A DNA stretch of 64,000 nucleotides, from the NCBI RefSeq assembly GCF_001540865.1, contig NC_033633.1:3108105-3172104 (forward strand), in the 5' to 3' direction. Made by a program: the position numbers and the translations under genes. The stretch comes from Ananas comosus (taxonomy: Eukaryota; Streptophyta; Magnoliopsida; Poales; Bromeliaceae). Numbering within the stretch: the first letter of the stretch is position 1; each line of letters opens with the position of its first letter. This document shows positions 11,945 to 23,815 of this stretch, in pieces. Below the pieces are notes generated by a model. The model saw only the letters and a list, made by a program, of their open reading frames with translations. It was not told the DNA's origin and did not search any database.

Positions 11945-12375
11945 CCAATATAAATAGGTTTAATTTCATACAGGTTCTTACAAACATGATGAATTGTAAA
12001 TATATTTCTACAAAGTTCAACTTTCATATGTTGCCCTTACAAAAATCCTAATATTTTCAAATAAGTTCATCTGGGTTGTTATCGTTAAGGTACTGTTTAT
12101 TTTATAAATGAAACGACCTTTTTGACATCACAAATATGTTCCCAACTGTTAATTGAAGAGGGGTGAAAGGTCAATTCACTTCATTAACTAATTAGAGTTA
12201 AGTATTTTACCTATGATTAACGAGTTTTTTCTAACGGATCCAAATGGCAGGAATATATTTGAAAATATCCGAATTTTTACAGAAACAATATTTGAAAGCT
12301 GAACTTTATAGAAATATATTTGTAATTCACTATATTTACAGAGATATGTATAAAATTAACCCATATAAATATTGG
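11945..12375. mobile_element. MITE with about 110-bp terminal inverted repeats
   Basis: The left arm (from 'ccaatataaataggtttaat') and right arm (ending 'ataaatattgg') are imperfect inverted repeats over roughly 110 bp, including 'acaaatatatttctataaag' read from the right and 'gtaaatatatttctacaaag' on the left. Non-coding. The class cannot be assigned because no clean target duplication was seen. Confidence 0.65.
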
Positions 12376-12527
12376 GTAAACTTCAAGGTGTGAACACTAC
12401 AATGGATCGATTCCAAAGAAAAGTAATGTTGTGTTTATTTATATATTTTGTATTTATTTGTTGAGAAAACCATTTGGCAAAATTTACAAGTATAAGAATG
12501 TAGTTCAACCAAGAAAAATACTATAAA

Positions 12528-12634
<107 letters not shown>

Positions 12635-13379
12635 CTTACTTTCTGGTAATGCTGTAGTTAATTGTAGGTTGCTGACATAATTTCAATATAACTCAAAGAG
12701 CTTTTATTGGTTCATTATTGAAGCAGTGGAAAGTGTAATGAAATTTGCCAAAATATAGAGATTTAATAAATAATCAATTGTGGAAATTCAAAGCATTTGT
12801 ATTAAGTAATATATATTATAACAATAAAGAACTCAATTGGGAGTAAATTTTATGACAATTTATAAACACGCATGCATGCACAAATTTTGTTGGCAATAAG
12901 GTATGATTCACGCAAAGGGACATACATGACTTGTTGTATATAATATTACATAATGCATGTTAAAATGCTAAAAATCTAAGTATTTTTAGAGTAATCAATT
13001 GTTTCGTATGATATCTGAGCAGGTCTACTAAAGTACCTAAGTTTAGTTTTAGCCGTAGTAAAACATTCAATATTTTTGTTTATTAAGTATCTTATTAGAG
13101 ATAATGCATGTAAAATGAGAAAAGATTGTATATATGCAACACTTTGTACATATGCACTTGTAGTAATCACAAACTGTGGACAAAATAGTAAGGAGGCTCC
13201 TAAACGAGTCTATGGTTCGTGATGATTCGTATTTTTGTGGGTTTGGACTCGGTATAACTTCGTGCACAAGATTCGCTATACACGGGCTTGATCTCGCCCC
13301 TGAATTTTAGCGGGATTAATTCACATAGTCTATATTGGACGATGCGGATTAATTATGCTAAAAATCAACGACTATATAT
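12635..13379. other. AT-rich spacer, nothing recognised
   Basis: Short minus-strand frames at 12,976-13,267 show no domain or motif. A short alternating-purine run 'gcatgcatgcac' occurs near 12,871. Confidence 0.5.
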
Positions 13380-13387
13380 GAACCCAC

Positions 13388-13980
13388 TAGGGGTGGCAAT
13401 CCAGCTCGTTGTTTGCGAGCCAGCTTGTGTTCGGCTCGAAATGAGCTCGAGATCGGCTTGCTCGTTTAGTAAACGAGCCAAACACAAGCTGGATTTTTCA
13501 GCTCATTTAATAAACGAGTCGAACACGAGCTGGGGTCAGCTCGCTCGTGTTCGGCTCGATAACAGCTCGAATACATATATTTTATATTTATATAATTTAT
13601 TTAATTTATATTTTATATATAAATAAATAATTATATATAATATATATTTTTATTATTTAAATTTTAGCAAAATAAAAATATAAATGCGAGCTTAATTATA
13701 AAAAGACTCATTTATATGTAAAGTTTCAACTATTAGATCAAGTTTATAGATAAGATTTTATAATTTATTTTTAATATATATTTAATCTAATCTTTTTTAA
13801 TTTATTATTCGTTGGCAGCTCGTGAGCCAGCTTGTTTCGGCTCGTTAATAAACGAGCCGAACACAAGCTGAATTTTTCGGCTCTATACTTTAACGAGCCA
13901 GCTCGTGTTCGCTCGTTTAATAAACGAGCCGAACACGAGCCGACTCCAGCTCGCTCGTGTTCGGCTCGTTTACACCCATA
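13388..13980. mobile_element. hAT-like MITE, family A (TAGGGGTGGCAA)
   Basis: 593-bp non-coding element with ends 'taggggtggcaatccagc' and 'cggctcgtttacacccata' (imperfect inverted repeats) and an exact 8-bp target duplication gaacccac at 13,380-13,387 and 13,981-13,988. An 8-bp duplication and TAGGG-type ends (compare Ac/Ds, TAGGGATGAAA) point to the hAT superfamily. Subterminal regions are packed with inverted 'cgagccgaacacgagc' motifs. Short reading frames inside (13,288-13,626; 13,771-14,007) come from these repeats and are not genes. Confidence 0.88.
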
Positions 13981-13989
13981 GAACCCACT

Positions 13990-16430
13990 GCATAAAAATT
14001 TTTTCACATGAGATTATAGAAAATTTGTTTTCTATTTCTGCAATTCTATGAATATTGACCATATATATATTAGTAGATCTACCTGATATATTATCATATA
14101 AAATAAATATAATTTTGGGTTAAGTTTAATTTTCTTTTATGTGATTTGGTCATATTTTTATTTTGTCATTCAGTGGCTTACAAGAAATTATACCTTTTAG
14201 TTTTATTTTTATTTTATCGTCAGAATTTATTGTAAAAATTACAATATAGTATGTAACCATTTTACAAACTTTAGGTAGTACTGGTATTATTTTTCTCTCC
14301 GGTTTACCAATAGGTCTTTACGGTAAAATAAAAATAAAATTAATTATTAAATAAATAAGTATAAATTTTTAACCACAAAATAATAAAGGAAAATTATGAT
14401 AAATTAAAGAGGAACAAATATTCAAAGTAGTAATATTACATGTACATCTAAATCTTACGCCCTAATATTAATTTACTATTCGGTTTACCGTCCCGTCTGC
14501 ATAGTAAAATAAAAAAAAAATTATTAAATTGTTAAGTATAAACTTTTGAACCATAAGATAATAAATTTAAATTGCACTAAATTACAAAGAGAGACAAATA
14601 CATATAACATCTCTTACATCGATCCTAACGTCTCAAAAGATTAGATTTACTCACTTGTTACATCAAAATTCTTTCCAACATTATTTATAAAGTATACAGA
14701 TTATATTTTTTAGCTAGAAATATAAAGTAATTATACTGTAAACTTAAACTCAGATATAAACCATCAAATTCTTATACATCATATATATATATATATTTTG
14801 TTATGCAAATATATATTAAAGGAAAATGAAATTTATCCGCGTAAGCACACTGAATAAGCAAGCAAGTTCTAACACGGGGGCGTGTTTTTGTAGAACAGTG
14901 GAGTGGCAAACAACTGGCTACAGATAAATTGATGATGATAATAATAATAATAATAAGTTTATTAAAAATGTGTTTAAATGAGCAGGATTTTGCCCTGTGT
15001 TCACACGTGGATGTTCACGAAACACCATGCAATTTTTTTTAGACCTTTATTATATTTTATTTATTATTATTTTATTTTGTGATTAATAATTACTATTAGT
15101 GTCAGGTTGGTGCTGGCTGGGGATGAATGTGTCTGGGTTTGCCCAAGCAGGGCAGGTGCATGGGCCGCCGGCTTTCTCTTTTTAGGGGTGGAAACCTGCT
15201 GGCTTATGTAAACTATAAATAAATTATTGAAAGTTGGCTATTTAATTTTTAAAAAATTTAATTTTATTAATAAATTTTATACAAAAAATTATTTATATAC
15301 TCTTCAAAATTTTTGAAATATTTTTATATATTTACTTTTTTTTTTTGTTTCAAATGTAACTTTTATATACTTTTTCGTTATTAAAAAATAATTTCACTGT
15401 AATTACTTGTTAAGGCTTCGTTTGAGATTGCGGAGAGATTACATTACGTGCGATAAGAAAGTACAATGAAAAAATACTCTATTTTGTATTCGTATGTAAT
15501 ATTGCGTTCCGCATATCGCGATTAGTCGGTTACGATATATTTTCTACAGTCTTACCGGAGAACGCAGAAGCATATCCCTATATGTTTTTACCCTAACTCC
15601 ATTGTATGTAACAGCGTCAGATGAGACTCAATACCAAACTAAGCTTGAGTTATTTCAGATTAAATCCGTGTTAAATTTTTACCTGCAGAGATAAAGAAAA
15701 ACAAGTCAAAATATCTCTTTTGTCCTTAACTTAAGAGCAAATAAGAAAAGTTTGTAACGATATAAAGGTATATTTGAAAAGATAAAAGTCAAAATATTTT
15801 TTTTGTCTCTAATTTAATATCAAATAAAAAAAATTGATGACAATAGAAGGATATATTAGAAAAGACAAAATAGTAATTTTATCTCTTACGGATGTTCTAA
15901 GAATTTAGCTCTAATGATATATTTGAAAGAATTTCTAACGTTAAAATGATAATTTTTAGATTAGCCTTTTAAGTGGGGTGAATAAAAAAATCTAAAATCT
16001 TTCAGTGGGAAATAAGCAATTACCCCAATTTTACAATATGTTTGATTTGAATTAGTCCACAATATTTTGATTAACTCAAAAGTAGAGAGAGAGTGGAAAG
16101 AGAAATTGAGTAAAGAGAGAATAATATGTAGAAGATTAATTGTGAGAGGGCTAAGAGGGAAAGTCCCAAAGATGAAGTGAATTAAGGGAAAGTAATTAAG
16201 GTGAGTGAAATAATTTTTTTCATTTTAATATATTTTTTATGTTATTTTATTTTATTGTTTTTTACATTAGTTTTTTCTTTTAAAAAATTTATTAATAAAT
16301 TTGTATTGGTGGAGATTAAAGGAAAGTGCATCTTCCTTAAAATTTTACCTCCCATATCAAATATAATTAATAGGGGAAAAATTACATAAATAATATTTTA
16401 TCTTTTTTTTTTTTTTGGACCTTGTAGCTA
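13990..16430. other. AT-rich spacer with decayed repeats
   Basis: Contains an imperfect tandem duplication of about 180 bp (roughly 14,285-14,640, sharing 'taaaataaaaataaaatta' and 'taaacttttgaaccataa' blocks), a (taa)n run at 14,932-14,956, and at 15,310-16,010 a dispersed repeat also found at 18,793 and 62,748. No gene recognised. Confidence 0.45.
15414..15645. mobile_element. Probable Tourist-like insertion inside a dispersed repeat
   Basis: The dispersed repeat at 15,310-16,010 is interrupted: comparison with 18,880-18,910 ('tactgttaagtaatttcagg') shows about 230 extra bases after 'tgttaa'. The insert starts 'ggcttcgtttgagattgc' and ends 'ataccaaactaagc', imperfect inverted ends of the GGCYTNGTTTGG type common in PIF/Harbinger MITEs. 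The target duplication is not clear. Confidence 0.5.
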
Positions 16431-16438
16431 GGGGTGGA

Positions 16439-17159
16439 AACGAGCCGAGCTCGAGCGAGCTTATGTCAGCTCAAATTCGGCTTGAAATTAATTTCGAGCC
16501 TAAATCTAGGCTCAAGCTCGGCTTGAAATTAATTCGAGCCGAGCTCGAGCGAGCCTAATTTCGAGTCGAGCGCAGCTCGAGCTCTAAACGAGCCGATTGA
16601 AATTCTTGACATTATATAATCAATAGTTTAATTTTTATAGAACATTACCTACAATTTGATGCAACATGTCCAATAGTTCAAAATACAAATAATTATAAGA
16701 AATGTGAGCTAGGGTGACTTCCTGACTAGATGAGGGTCTGAGAAGAGAGAGAGAGAGAGAGGAAAAAAAGTAGGATTTAGAAATTTGAATGTTATCATGT
16801 TTTAGGGTTATGTGCAACAGTAAAGTCTGAAAGAGAGAGTGTGTTATGTAAATTTAGAGTTGGGCTCAATTGTACGATTGTACTTGTTGGGTTTATTTTA
16901 TGGGCCAACAATAATGGCCCAAATTAAATTAAAGCCTATATATAATTAAAATGCATTATATTTATAAATATCATCCCCATGTTGCTATCACGTTTTTAGC
17001 CATTAGATCTACTTTTTGATTACAAATAGTCCTTGGATCAAACACTTTTCCACCTACACCACCTACTACTACCATCATCTCAACCTCACATCTCTCCATC
17101 CAAGGGCTAAAAACACACAAGTATCACTTGGGTGATACTTGTAAAAGTATTCTAGCCTT

Positions 17160-17205
<46 letters not shown>

Positions 17206-17665
17206 CAGCTGCTATACTTTTATGAGTATTGGCTCCTTTATACTCATAAGTTTTCGACCCTTAGATTTATTCCATTAATCATTTTTATCCATTAGATCAT
17301 ACTATTTAACCAACTACCCACTCAACCCTAGGAGACCACTATCATTCTAAATGGGGACCACCATCATCCTAACCACACATTCCATCAATCAACGGTTAAA
17401 AATTTATGAGTACAAGGGGGTCTATACTCATAACAGTATAATAACCCCAGCCTATATATATATATATATATATTCTCGAGCTTTTCGAGCTTTTCGAGCC
17501 TAATTCGAACGAGCCGAGTAATACTCAAGCTCGGCTTGAAATGAATTTCGAGTCTTTTATTTTGTTCAAGCTCGGCTCATTTAATTTCGAGTCGAGCTCG
17601 AGCGAGCCGAATATCGAGCCGAACACGAGTCGAACACGAGCCGGCTCGCTCGTTTGCCAGCCCTA
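16439..17665. mobile_element. hAT-like element, family B (TAGGGGTGGAAACGAGCC), with nested MITEs
   Basis: 1,227-bp element with ends 'taggggtggaaacgagcc' and 'ctcgtttgccagcccta' and an exact 8-bp target duplication cttgtagc at 16,431-16,438 and 17,666-17,673. The subterminal parts repeat 'gagccgagctcgagcgagc'. The middle carries a GA run, (TA)n runs and other MITEs (see 17,201-17,454). It shares its outer parts and the 'cagactttcactgttgcac' region (complement here) with the copy at 52,901-54,537. No transposase is visible. Confidence 0.88.
17201..17454. mobile_element. Small MITE nested in a (TA)n run of the hAT-like element
   Basis: Starts 'tagtccagctgctatact' and ends 'agtataataaccccagccta', an imperfect inverted pair, with (TA)n directly on both sides (17,166-17,202 and 17,452-17,472). 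Inside, 'ttatgagtat' and 'atactcataa' extend the arms. Non-coding; insertion into TA suggests a Tc1/mariner- or Harbinger-type target preference. Confidence 0.6.
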
Positions 17666-17674
17666 CTTGTAGCA

Positions 17675-18317
17675 AACGTGTAGAGATCGACTCTCTCCTA
17701 ATTAATTAGGATGTAGTACATTTACATATCTGAGACGTCGCCATCTTTGCATGCATTTTCAACACGTAACAAATTAAACTTTATTACGCGTGTTTTGACT
17801 TAACCATATTTGTCCCTCAACTTTTATCTAATTTTTTTATAACTTCACTTATCAAAAATTGCTTGTCAGTTCCAATTAATAACTTTTTTTTTGGTTAAAG
17901 TAATATTCATATTACACATAACTAATTAAGGTATATAAACACGTTCAAACATTATTTGTTTATGACCTGACAATTTCCATCTCATTATAAAAGAAATTTT
18001 GAAGAAGAGTATTATTATCACTCATGTTTTTTTTAAGATTTAACACTAGAAATTTGCGTAAACCTTAGGGTAAGGTTTAAATTCTTGCGCGCGGAATTAT
18101 AATTCTAAAATGCAATTTGGATTAAGGCTCAGTAGTTCTCTCTAAAAAAATCGTTATGTACTAGAAAATAAAATTATAGACTTTGAAAGAACAGAAATCA
18201 AAATAAATAAATGAGCAACGCTAATTGTACGCCTTTCATTTGAAAATGAGCTGCGCTACTTGTACAGCACAATTAAAGTTAATATATATAAGAGAGCCAT
18301 GATATAGATTTAGAATT
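17675..18317. other. AT-rich spacer, nothing recognised
   Basis: No coding frame, RNA gene or shared repeat seen. Confidence 0.5.
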
Positions 18318-18320
18318 TAA

Positions 18321-18624
18321 GCCACCGTTTGGTTCGGGGTTAAGTAAAAACTTGTTATTTCAGGGATGGAGTTAAGTTCAGGTTAAGATAGGGTTAGAGT
18401 AATTTTGTATTTGGTTGAGAATTGAGTTTAGTTCAGATATAGGTAAAATAGTGTTTGGTTGGAGTAGGTGCGATAATAAGGATAGTGAGTAAAATAGTGT
18501 TTTGTTTGGTTGGAGTAGTGAGGTGGGATGGGATTAGCTAACCCCACCTCCCAAATTGGGTGTTTAGAAATAACTTCAGAGTTAAGAGGTTATTCCACCT
18601 CTTAACCCAGAACCAAACGGGTGC
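18321..18624. mobile_element. Tourist-like MITE
   Basis: 304-bp element with ends 'gccaccgtttggttcgggg' and 'cccagaaccaaacgggtgc' (imperfect inverted repeats); next to them are TAA on the left and TTA on the right. The interior has short inverted blocks such as 'aacccca' / 'tggggtt'. Ends of the GCACCGTTTGGTTC type are common in PIF/Harbinger MITEs. Non-coding. Confidence 0.7.
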
Positions 18625-18792
18625 TTAGTGTTTAGAATTTAGAATCGCGTCTCTCTCGCGCATAATAAATCTTTACCTATCAAAATAGTTCAAGAAGTCG
18701 CTGAAAGAGACTAACTTGACATGGTCAAGTGTCATGTGCTATTAAATATGTGTAATTAATGCATTATTAGTCAATTGTTATTAGTAAGGGAT

Positions 18793-19265
18793 AATTAATT
18801 ATACACCCCTCAAAACTGCTGATTTTTTTTTTTGAAATATAACGCTCGTATTTTTTTTTCGTTATTTAAAAATAACCCCGCTGTTAGTACTGTTAAGTAA
18901 TTTCAGGGTTAAATCTGGATCAAATTTCTACCAAAGTTAAAAAGAAGTTAAAATATCTTATTTGTCCCTAACTTAAGAATAAAAAGAAAAATTAATGACA
19001 GTAAAAGAGTATATTTGAAAAGATAAAAGGTTAAAATATCTCTTTTGTCTCTGACTTAAGAGCAAATAAGAGAAGTTGTTAATGATAGAAGGATATATTT
19101 GAAAGGACAAAATAGCAATTTTATAGAGATAACGACTGTTCCTAATAGTTCACTAATATAATTTAACTCTAGCAGTATATTTGAAAGAACTTGAATTGTT
19201 AAAAGGGTACTTTCAATATTAGCCTTCTACGTAGAATAAATAAAAAAAATTTGAAAATTTTAAGC
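18793..19265. repeat. Dispersed repeat, family D
   Basis: Contains two imperfect copies of a roughly 105-bp unit ('aaaatatctcttttgtctct' ... 'aggatatatttgaaa') followed by 'gactgttcctaatagttcac'. Homologous copies lie at about 15,310-16,010 and 62,748-63,067. Ends and class are not defined; it is probably a decayed transposon. Confidence 0.6.
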
Positions 19266-21112
19266 AATATATAAGCAATTGCCGTTATTAGTAATTACCT
19301 AATGAAATTTTAATCAGATGGTATGTTAAAGGTACTGCTTCTTAAATGGTTAAACCATATTAATTATGTTTAATAGTATCCATCGTAAATTTAGATATTT
19401 TAAGTCGTAAAATAGAGTGCAACTAAAATGTTCTCTTTTTTTTTTTTTTTAGGCCCAGTTTTTGCATGGAAAATGATGGGGAAGTGGTTGAGACCAAATT
19501 TTAGGTAACTTGTATGAATTTTAAAAGTGTTAGGCGAAAAGCATGGTACTTAATTAGCTGAATTATGACTCATTTTGATTGGCCTGTTTTATAATCGTCA
19601 AAATTTTAGTAATATTATATAAATTTTTAATTTGTTCTATTTGAGTTTTTGATAATTACCCATCTACACTAAAATTAGTTGTAGAGTTTATTGTAATAAA
19701 TTTACTTAGAATATTTCATATAATTCACGTGAATAAATTCTTATTAAAGTAAGTGGTACATTTAAATTTCCAAAAACCAAAACTACCAATAACCTACCTG
19801 CATCTATCAAATTTAAAATACAAGATATTAAATTAAAGAGTAATGCTTCTATACTTTTTTTTTTTGGTTACCGTTCATTTATGTGTATTCAACGGCTCAG
19901 ATTTAGTTTTTTTAAAATTGTGACCTGCAATAGCAGGTCACTTTAGGAGAGGTATCAGTTACCAGGTACCTCAAAAAAGAATATTTTTGTCTTTTAATAC
20001 ATGGGCAATTTAGTCATTTTACATCTACTATATTTTCAAATTTTTTATTTTTTCTTTGCTTCCTTTTTCTCTCTTTATCTTTCCTTTCATTGAATTTAAA
20101 CTTTAAATAGTAATATGAAATTCCTCTAATTTAAATTTCACTTTTAAATTTAAAACTTAATATTATATTCAAATTTATATTTTAAAAATTTAAGTTTCAT
20201 ATAAATACTTTGAAATATGGTAAACAGAAATAATTGTTTTAATTCTAGTCTTCTGGTTTATGTTTGGTTTTGGGTTTCGGTAAATTGGTCAGTTTTGAAT
20301 TTTGATATGGATTTTTGAAATCCGTCGAGTTCGGAAATAAGTTTTGTGATTGTTAGTCTGATTCCAATTCAAATTTCTAACAATTTTTTTTCTCACCAAT
20401 AATTCTAATTTTTTTAATTTATATGTTTAAAATTATATTTAAAATATTTATTAGCTCTAACAGTTAAATTATCATTCTGTTTAAAATATTTATTATTTTT
20501 ACCAGTTTCGGTTCGATAGGTTAAAATCAAATTCTTGATAGAATAGGTCAAAATTTGATCAGTCAAATCAATCGGTTCAATCTAGTTTCTAAATCATTGA
20601 ATTTAAAATTTAAATAGTAATATGAAATTCCTCTAGAGAAATCTAGTTGTAGAAATCTTACTCTCTAATTTTTTTATGCATTACGTTTTAAACTGGTGCG
20701 AATAAACTGTATTTTAAACTTGGTAGAAATTTAGTTTTTAAATAGTAATATTTAATGCATAAATTTAGGACCTCAATTAAAAGTTTCTTTAAATATTGTA
20801 TTATTTAATTACCAAACTAACCTTGAATAAAATAATTATTTTACCTGCTAAGTATTAAACTTACATTTTTAACCTCTATTAATCAACGGTTAAGATCTTT
20901 TTTATTTTTTTTTTTAAAAAGTACCGAATCATTTCTCTAAATTAAAACTATTAAATAGTAAATAGTTAAATTAAAAATAAAGGTTTATAGTTCACATAAA
21001 TTTGATACAATTTTATCTTATTATTATAATTATTATACCAAAACGATTGTGTGAAACCTAGGGGTGAGTATCGGTCGATTCGGTTCGTTCGGTTTGTGCA
21101 GGTTTTTTTATT
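19266..21112. other. AT-rich spacer, nothing recognised
   Basis: Repeated 'ttaaatagtaatatgaaatt' strings at about 20,103 and 20,609 suggest an internal duplication. No gene-like frame. Confidence 0.45.
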
Positions 21113-21121
21113 AAAAATAAA

Positions 21122-21354
21122 GAAAAACTTCAAAAACATGTCATGTGGTTTCGTAGTTTCTCACTTTGCCCCCTTGTAGTTTAAAATGTATCAATTTGTC
21201 CCCCTGTAGGTTTTTTTTCCTCTTTTTCTTATCAATTTTGTTTTTTTTTTTTTAAATCAGTGATAAAGTTAAAATTAAAGGATACTAAAGTGAATATTTG
21301 ATAAATCTAGATGGGTATATGAAGTTTTTTGTATATAATTTAATGANTTTCCCT
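21122..21354. mobile_element. MITE, GGGAAAACTTCAAA family, internally deleted
   Basis: Starts 'gaaaaacttcaaaaacatg' and has the family's 'gtggtttcgtagtttctcac' block, but its right half is mostly deleted; it ends 'gantttccct'. The exact 9-bp repeat aaaaataaa at 21,113-21,121 and 21,355-21,363 is the target duplication. Confidence 0.75.
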
Positions 21355-21363
21355 AAAAATAAA

Positions 21364-21984
21364 TCAGACCGAATGAAAAATATGAACTGAAACGAACCAA
21401 AGTAATTTGATCAGTTGAGTTCGATTTATTTCATTTTAGTAAATAATTTTATTTAATTTAAAATTTTAAACTACTAAAACTAAAGTGAATTTCCGACTAA
21501 TTTTTGGTAGATAGGCGTGAATCAAAATTTCTTTCTTTTACCCAAAAATTAAAATTTGTAGTGCTAGGCGGATTTGGAAGATTGGAATGAACTCAATACA
21601 AATTATATTTTCTATATTTTTATTTTTTACTTACCATTCCATTCTTTCTATATTCTTACTTTCTACTTACTATTCTATCTGAATTAAATATATATGTAAT
21701 ATTTTTCCAAAGGTCAATAAACAGCTACAAATAATGTGAGACTATAACTATATTTTAAACGCTATAACAATTTTATTATAATTTATTTGATCATCGTATT
21801 TGATCATAGTCTGTATGATATATTGAGTTTAACCGTGTACAGTTGTACCGGTCCCCAAGCGCGACTCACGCGGGATACTTTTTTTTTTTTCCTTTTTTTT
21901 TTTTGGTTTGGATATAGGCCTGCTATTTCCTCGAAACTGAAGAGGTGCACAGTAATATTTCACTGTAAACAGTAATTTTTATTA
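21364..21984. other. AT-rich spacer, nothing recognised
   Basis: No coding frame supported; T-runs near 21,880-21,905. Confidence 0.5.
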
Positions 21985-21993
21985 TTTGATTTA

Positions 21994-22475
21994 GGAAAAA
22001 TTTTAAATACCTCTCTTGTGGTTTCACATTTTCTCACTTTAGTATCCTGTGGTTTAAAGTGTATCAAGTTAGTACCCTGTGATTTCGCACTTTCTCACTT
22101 TAGTACCCTGTGGTTTCGAGTGTATCAAGTTAGTACCTTGTGGTTTCACACTCTCTCACTTTAGTACCCTGTGGTTTCAAGTGTATCAAGTTAGTACCCC
22201 GTGGTTTTATTTTTGTATCAATTTAGTACCCTGTGGTTTCAATTTTCTCTTTTTATTATCCATTTCGGGTTATATAATTTAACGAAATATTAAACTACAG
22301 GGTAGTAAAGTTAGAGAGTGCGAAACCACATGATACTAATTTGATACACTTGAAACCACATGGTACTAAAGTGAAAAAGGGCGAAACCACATGGTACTAA
22401 TTTGATACACTTTAAACCACAGGGTACTAAAGTGAGAAACTGCGAAACCACAAGGGGTGTATTTGAAGTTTCCCC
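21994..22475. mobile_element. MITE, GGGAAAACTTCAAA family, with 61-bp tandem units
   Basis: 482-bp element. The right end read inward, 'ggggaaacttcaaatacacc', pairs with the left end 'ggaaaaattttaaatacctc'. The 9-bp target duplication tttgattta is at 21,985-21,993 and 22,476-22,484. Three tandem 61-bp units begin at 22,017, 22,078 and 22,139 ('tgtggtttcaca' ... 'gtgtatcaagttagtacc'), and inverted versions make up the right half. Non-coding; the 67-residue frame at 22,079-22,282 is the tandem repeat. A 9-bp duplication suggests a Mutator-like origin. Confidence 0.88.
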
Positions 22476-22484
22476 TTTGATTTA

Positions 22485-23478
22485 TTATAATATAACTGGA
22501 ATTGAAATTATAATTTTAAAATAACATCAACTATGGAAAAAAAAAGAGAGAAAAAAGTAAAACAATATTACAAATAAAATCTTAATTTTGGGATAGGATT
22601 ATTCCTGCATACTGTGCTCGTCTTCAAAACGTAAAAAAATCTAATTTATACTTAATTTCAAAATAGTCATTTTTGTTTTCAAATTTTCCTCCTAAAAAAT
22701 GTTAATTTCTTTCAAATATATCTATACCCTTTTGGGTTTATATAGGAGATTTAAATTTTTGAAGAGTATTTTGAAAAAAATAAAGGATAAATTTGAAATA
22801 AAACAAAATCCGACTCACCGTTGTGCCCATTATTCAATTTATAATTGTAGGAATTGCATCAAATATAATAATTAAATATGTAAAGATAAACAATATATTC
22901 AAATTTTAAAGGACAAACTCAAATCAAATAAAGTAAAAGATTGACCAGTAAACTTAAAATCTTATAAAAAAATTAAATAATCGACTCAAAATAGTCGATA
23001 GTTTAAATAAACTCAGCACATTTTTACCCAAAAACTAAAATTTGAAGGTTTATTCTATATTTGTGAAGGTCTCCTAATCGAGGAAACTTTATTATGTAGC
23101 AGCTGCACGACTACACCGCATTATCTATATCTAACCAATCACATTACTTCTTTTAAAAAAAAATTAATAAAATTATTTTAGAAAAAAATTTAATTAGTTG
23201 AAAACATCATGAACGTTATTTATGCGACTGCTGCATTTTTATCTTTTTCCTCATGTTCATCTGCCAGTAGGCGGGTATGAATAAAGATGTAGGTTATTCA
23301 AAAATTTACAAATAAATTTTATCTATATTCATATGATCCACGGATATAATAATTCATCAGCGGTTTATCCAATCTGTCCGTTTGCTAGGTCTAGAGGTGT
23401 ACATACTTCAGTACTGGGATCCAGCTGTGGGAGACTAATTTGCTGCACAATTTCCCCGAGACATATTAATTTAGATTG
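22485..23478. other. Spacer with a possible small MITE
   Basis: At about 23,094-23,246 'tatgtagcagctgcacgact' and 'atgcgactgctgcattt' form an imperfect inverted pair; a relative ('ctatgtagcagtcacactac') lies at about 55,016-55,195. The rest is AT-rich without recognised content. Confidence 0.45.
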
Positions 23479-23487
23479 TTTTATAAA

Positions 23488-23806
23488 GGGAAAACTTCAA
23501 AAACTCCCCCGTGGTTTCGTAGTTTCTCACTTTGCCCTCCTGTGGTTTTTTTTTTTTTTTTTTTCTTATCAATTTTATTTTTTTTCTTAAATCAGTGATA
23601 AAGTTAATTTAAAGGGTACTAAAGTGAATATTTGATAAATCTAGATGGGTATCTGAAGTTTTTTGTATATAATTTAATAAAATATTAACGAAAAAGTTAC
23701 CGAAAAGATAAAAATAAAACCACATGGGGACAATTTGATACATTTAAACCACAGAATGATAAAGTGAGAAACTACGAAACTATATGGAATTTTTTGAAGT
23801 TTTTCC
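23488..23806. mobile_element. MITE, GGGAAAACTTCAAA family, complete
   Basis: 319-bp element with ends 'gggaaaacttcaaaaactcc' and 'ttttttgaagtttttcc' and an exact 9-bp target duplication ttttataaa at 23,479-23,487 and 23,807-23,815. It shares 'ctagatgggtatctgaagtt' with the copy at 21,122. Non-coding. Confidence 0.9.
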
Positions 23807-23815
23807 TTTTATAAA

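Noticed and set aside
13388..13989. 9-bp target duplication (Mutator-like) for the GAGCC-rich family A
   Set aside because: The first alignment gave 9 bp here, but the other copies give exact 8-bp duplications if the ends are TAGGG...CCCTA, so hAT-like fits better.
16440..17660. Repeated GAGCC/GGCTC motifs as a CRISPR array or satellite
   Set aside because: Spacing is irregular and in both orientations, within elements bounded by inverted ends and 8-bp duplications.
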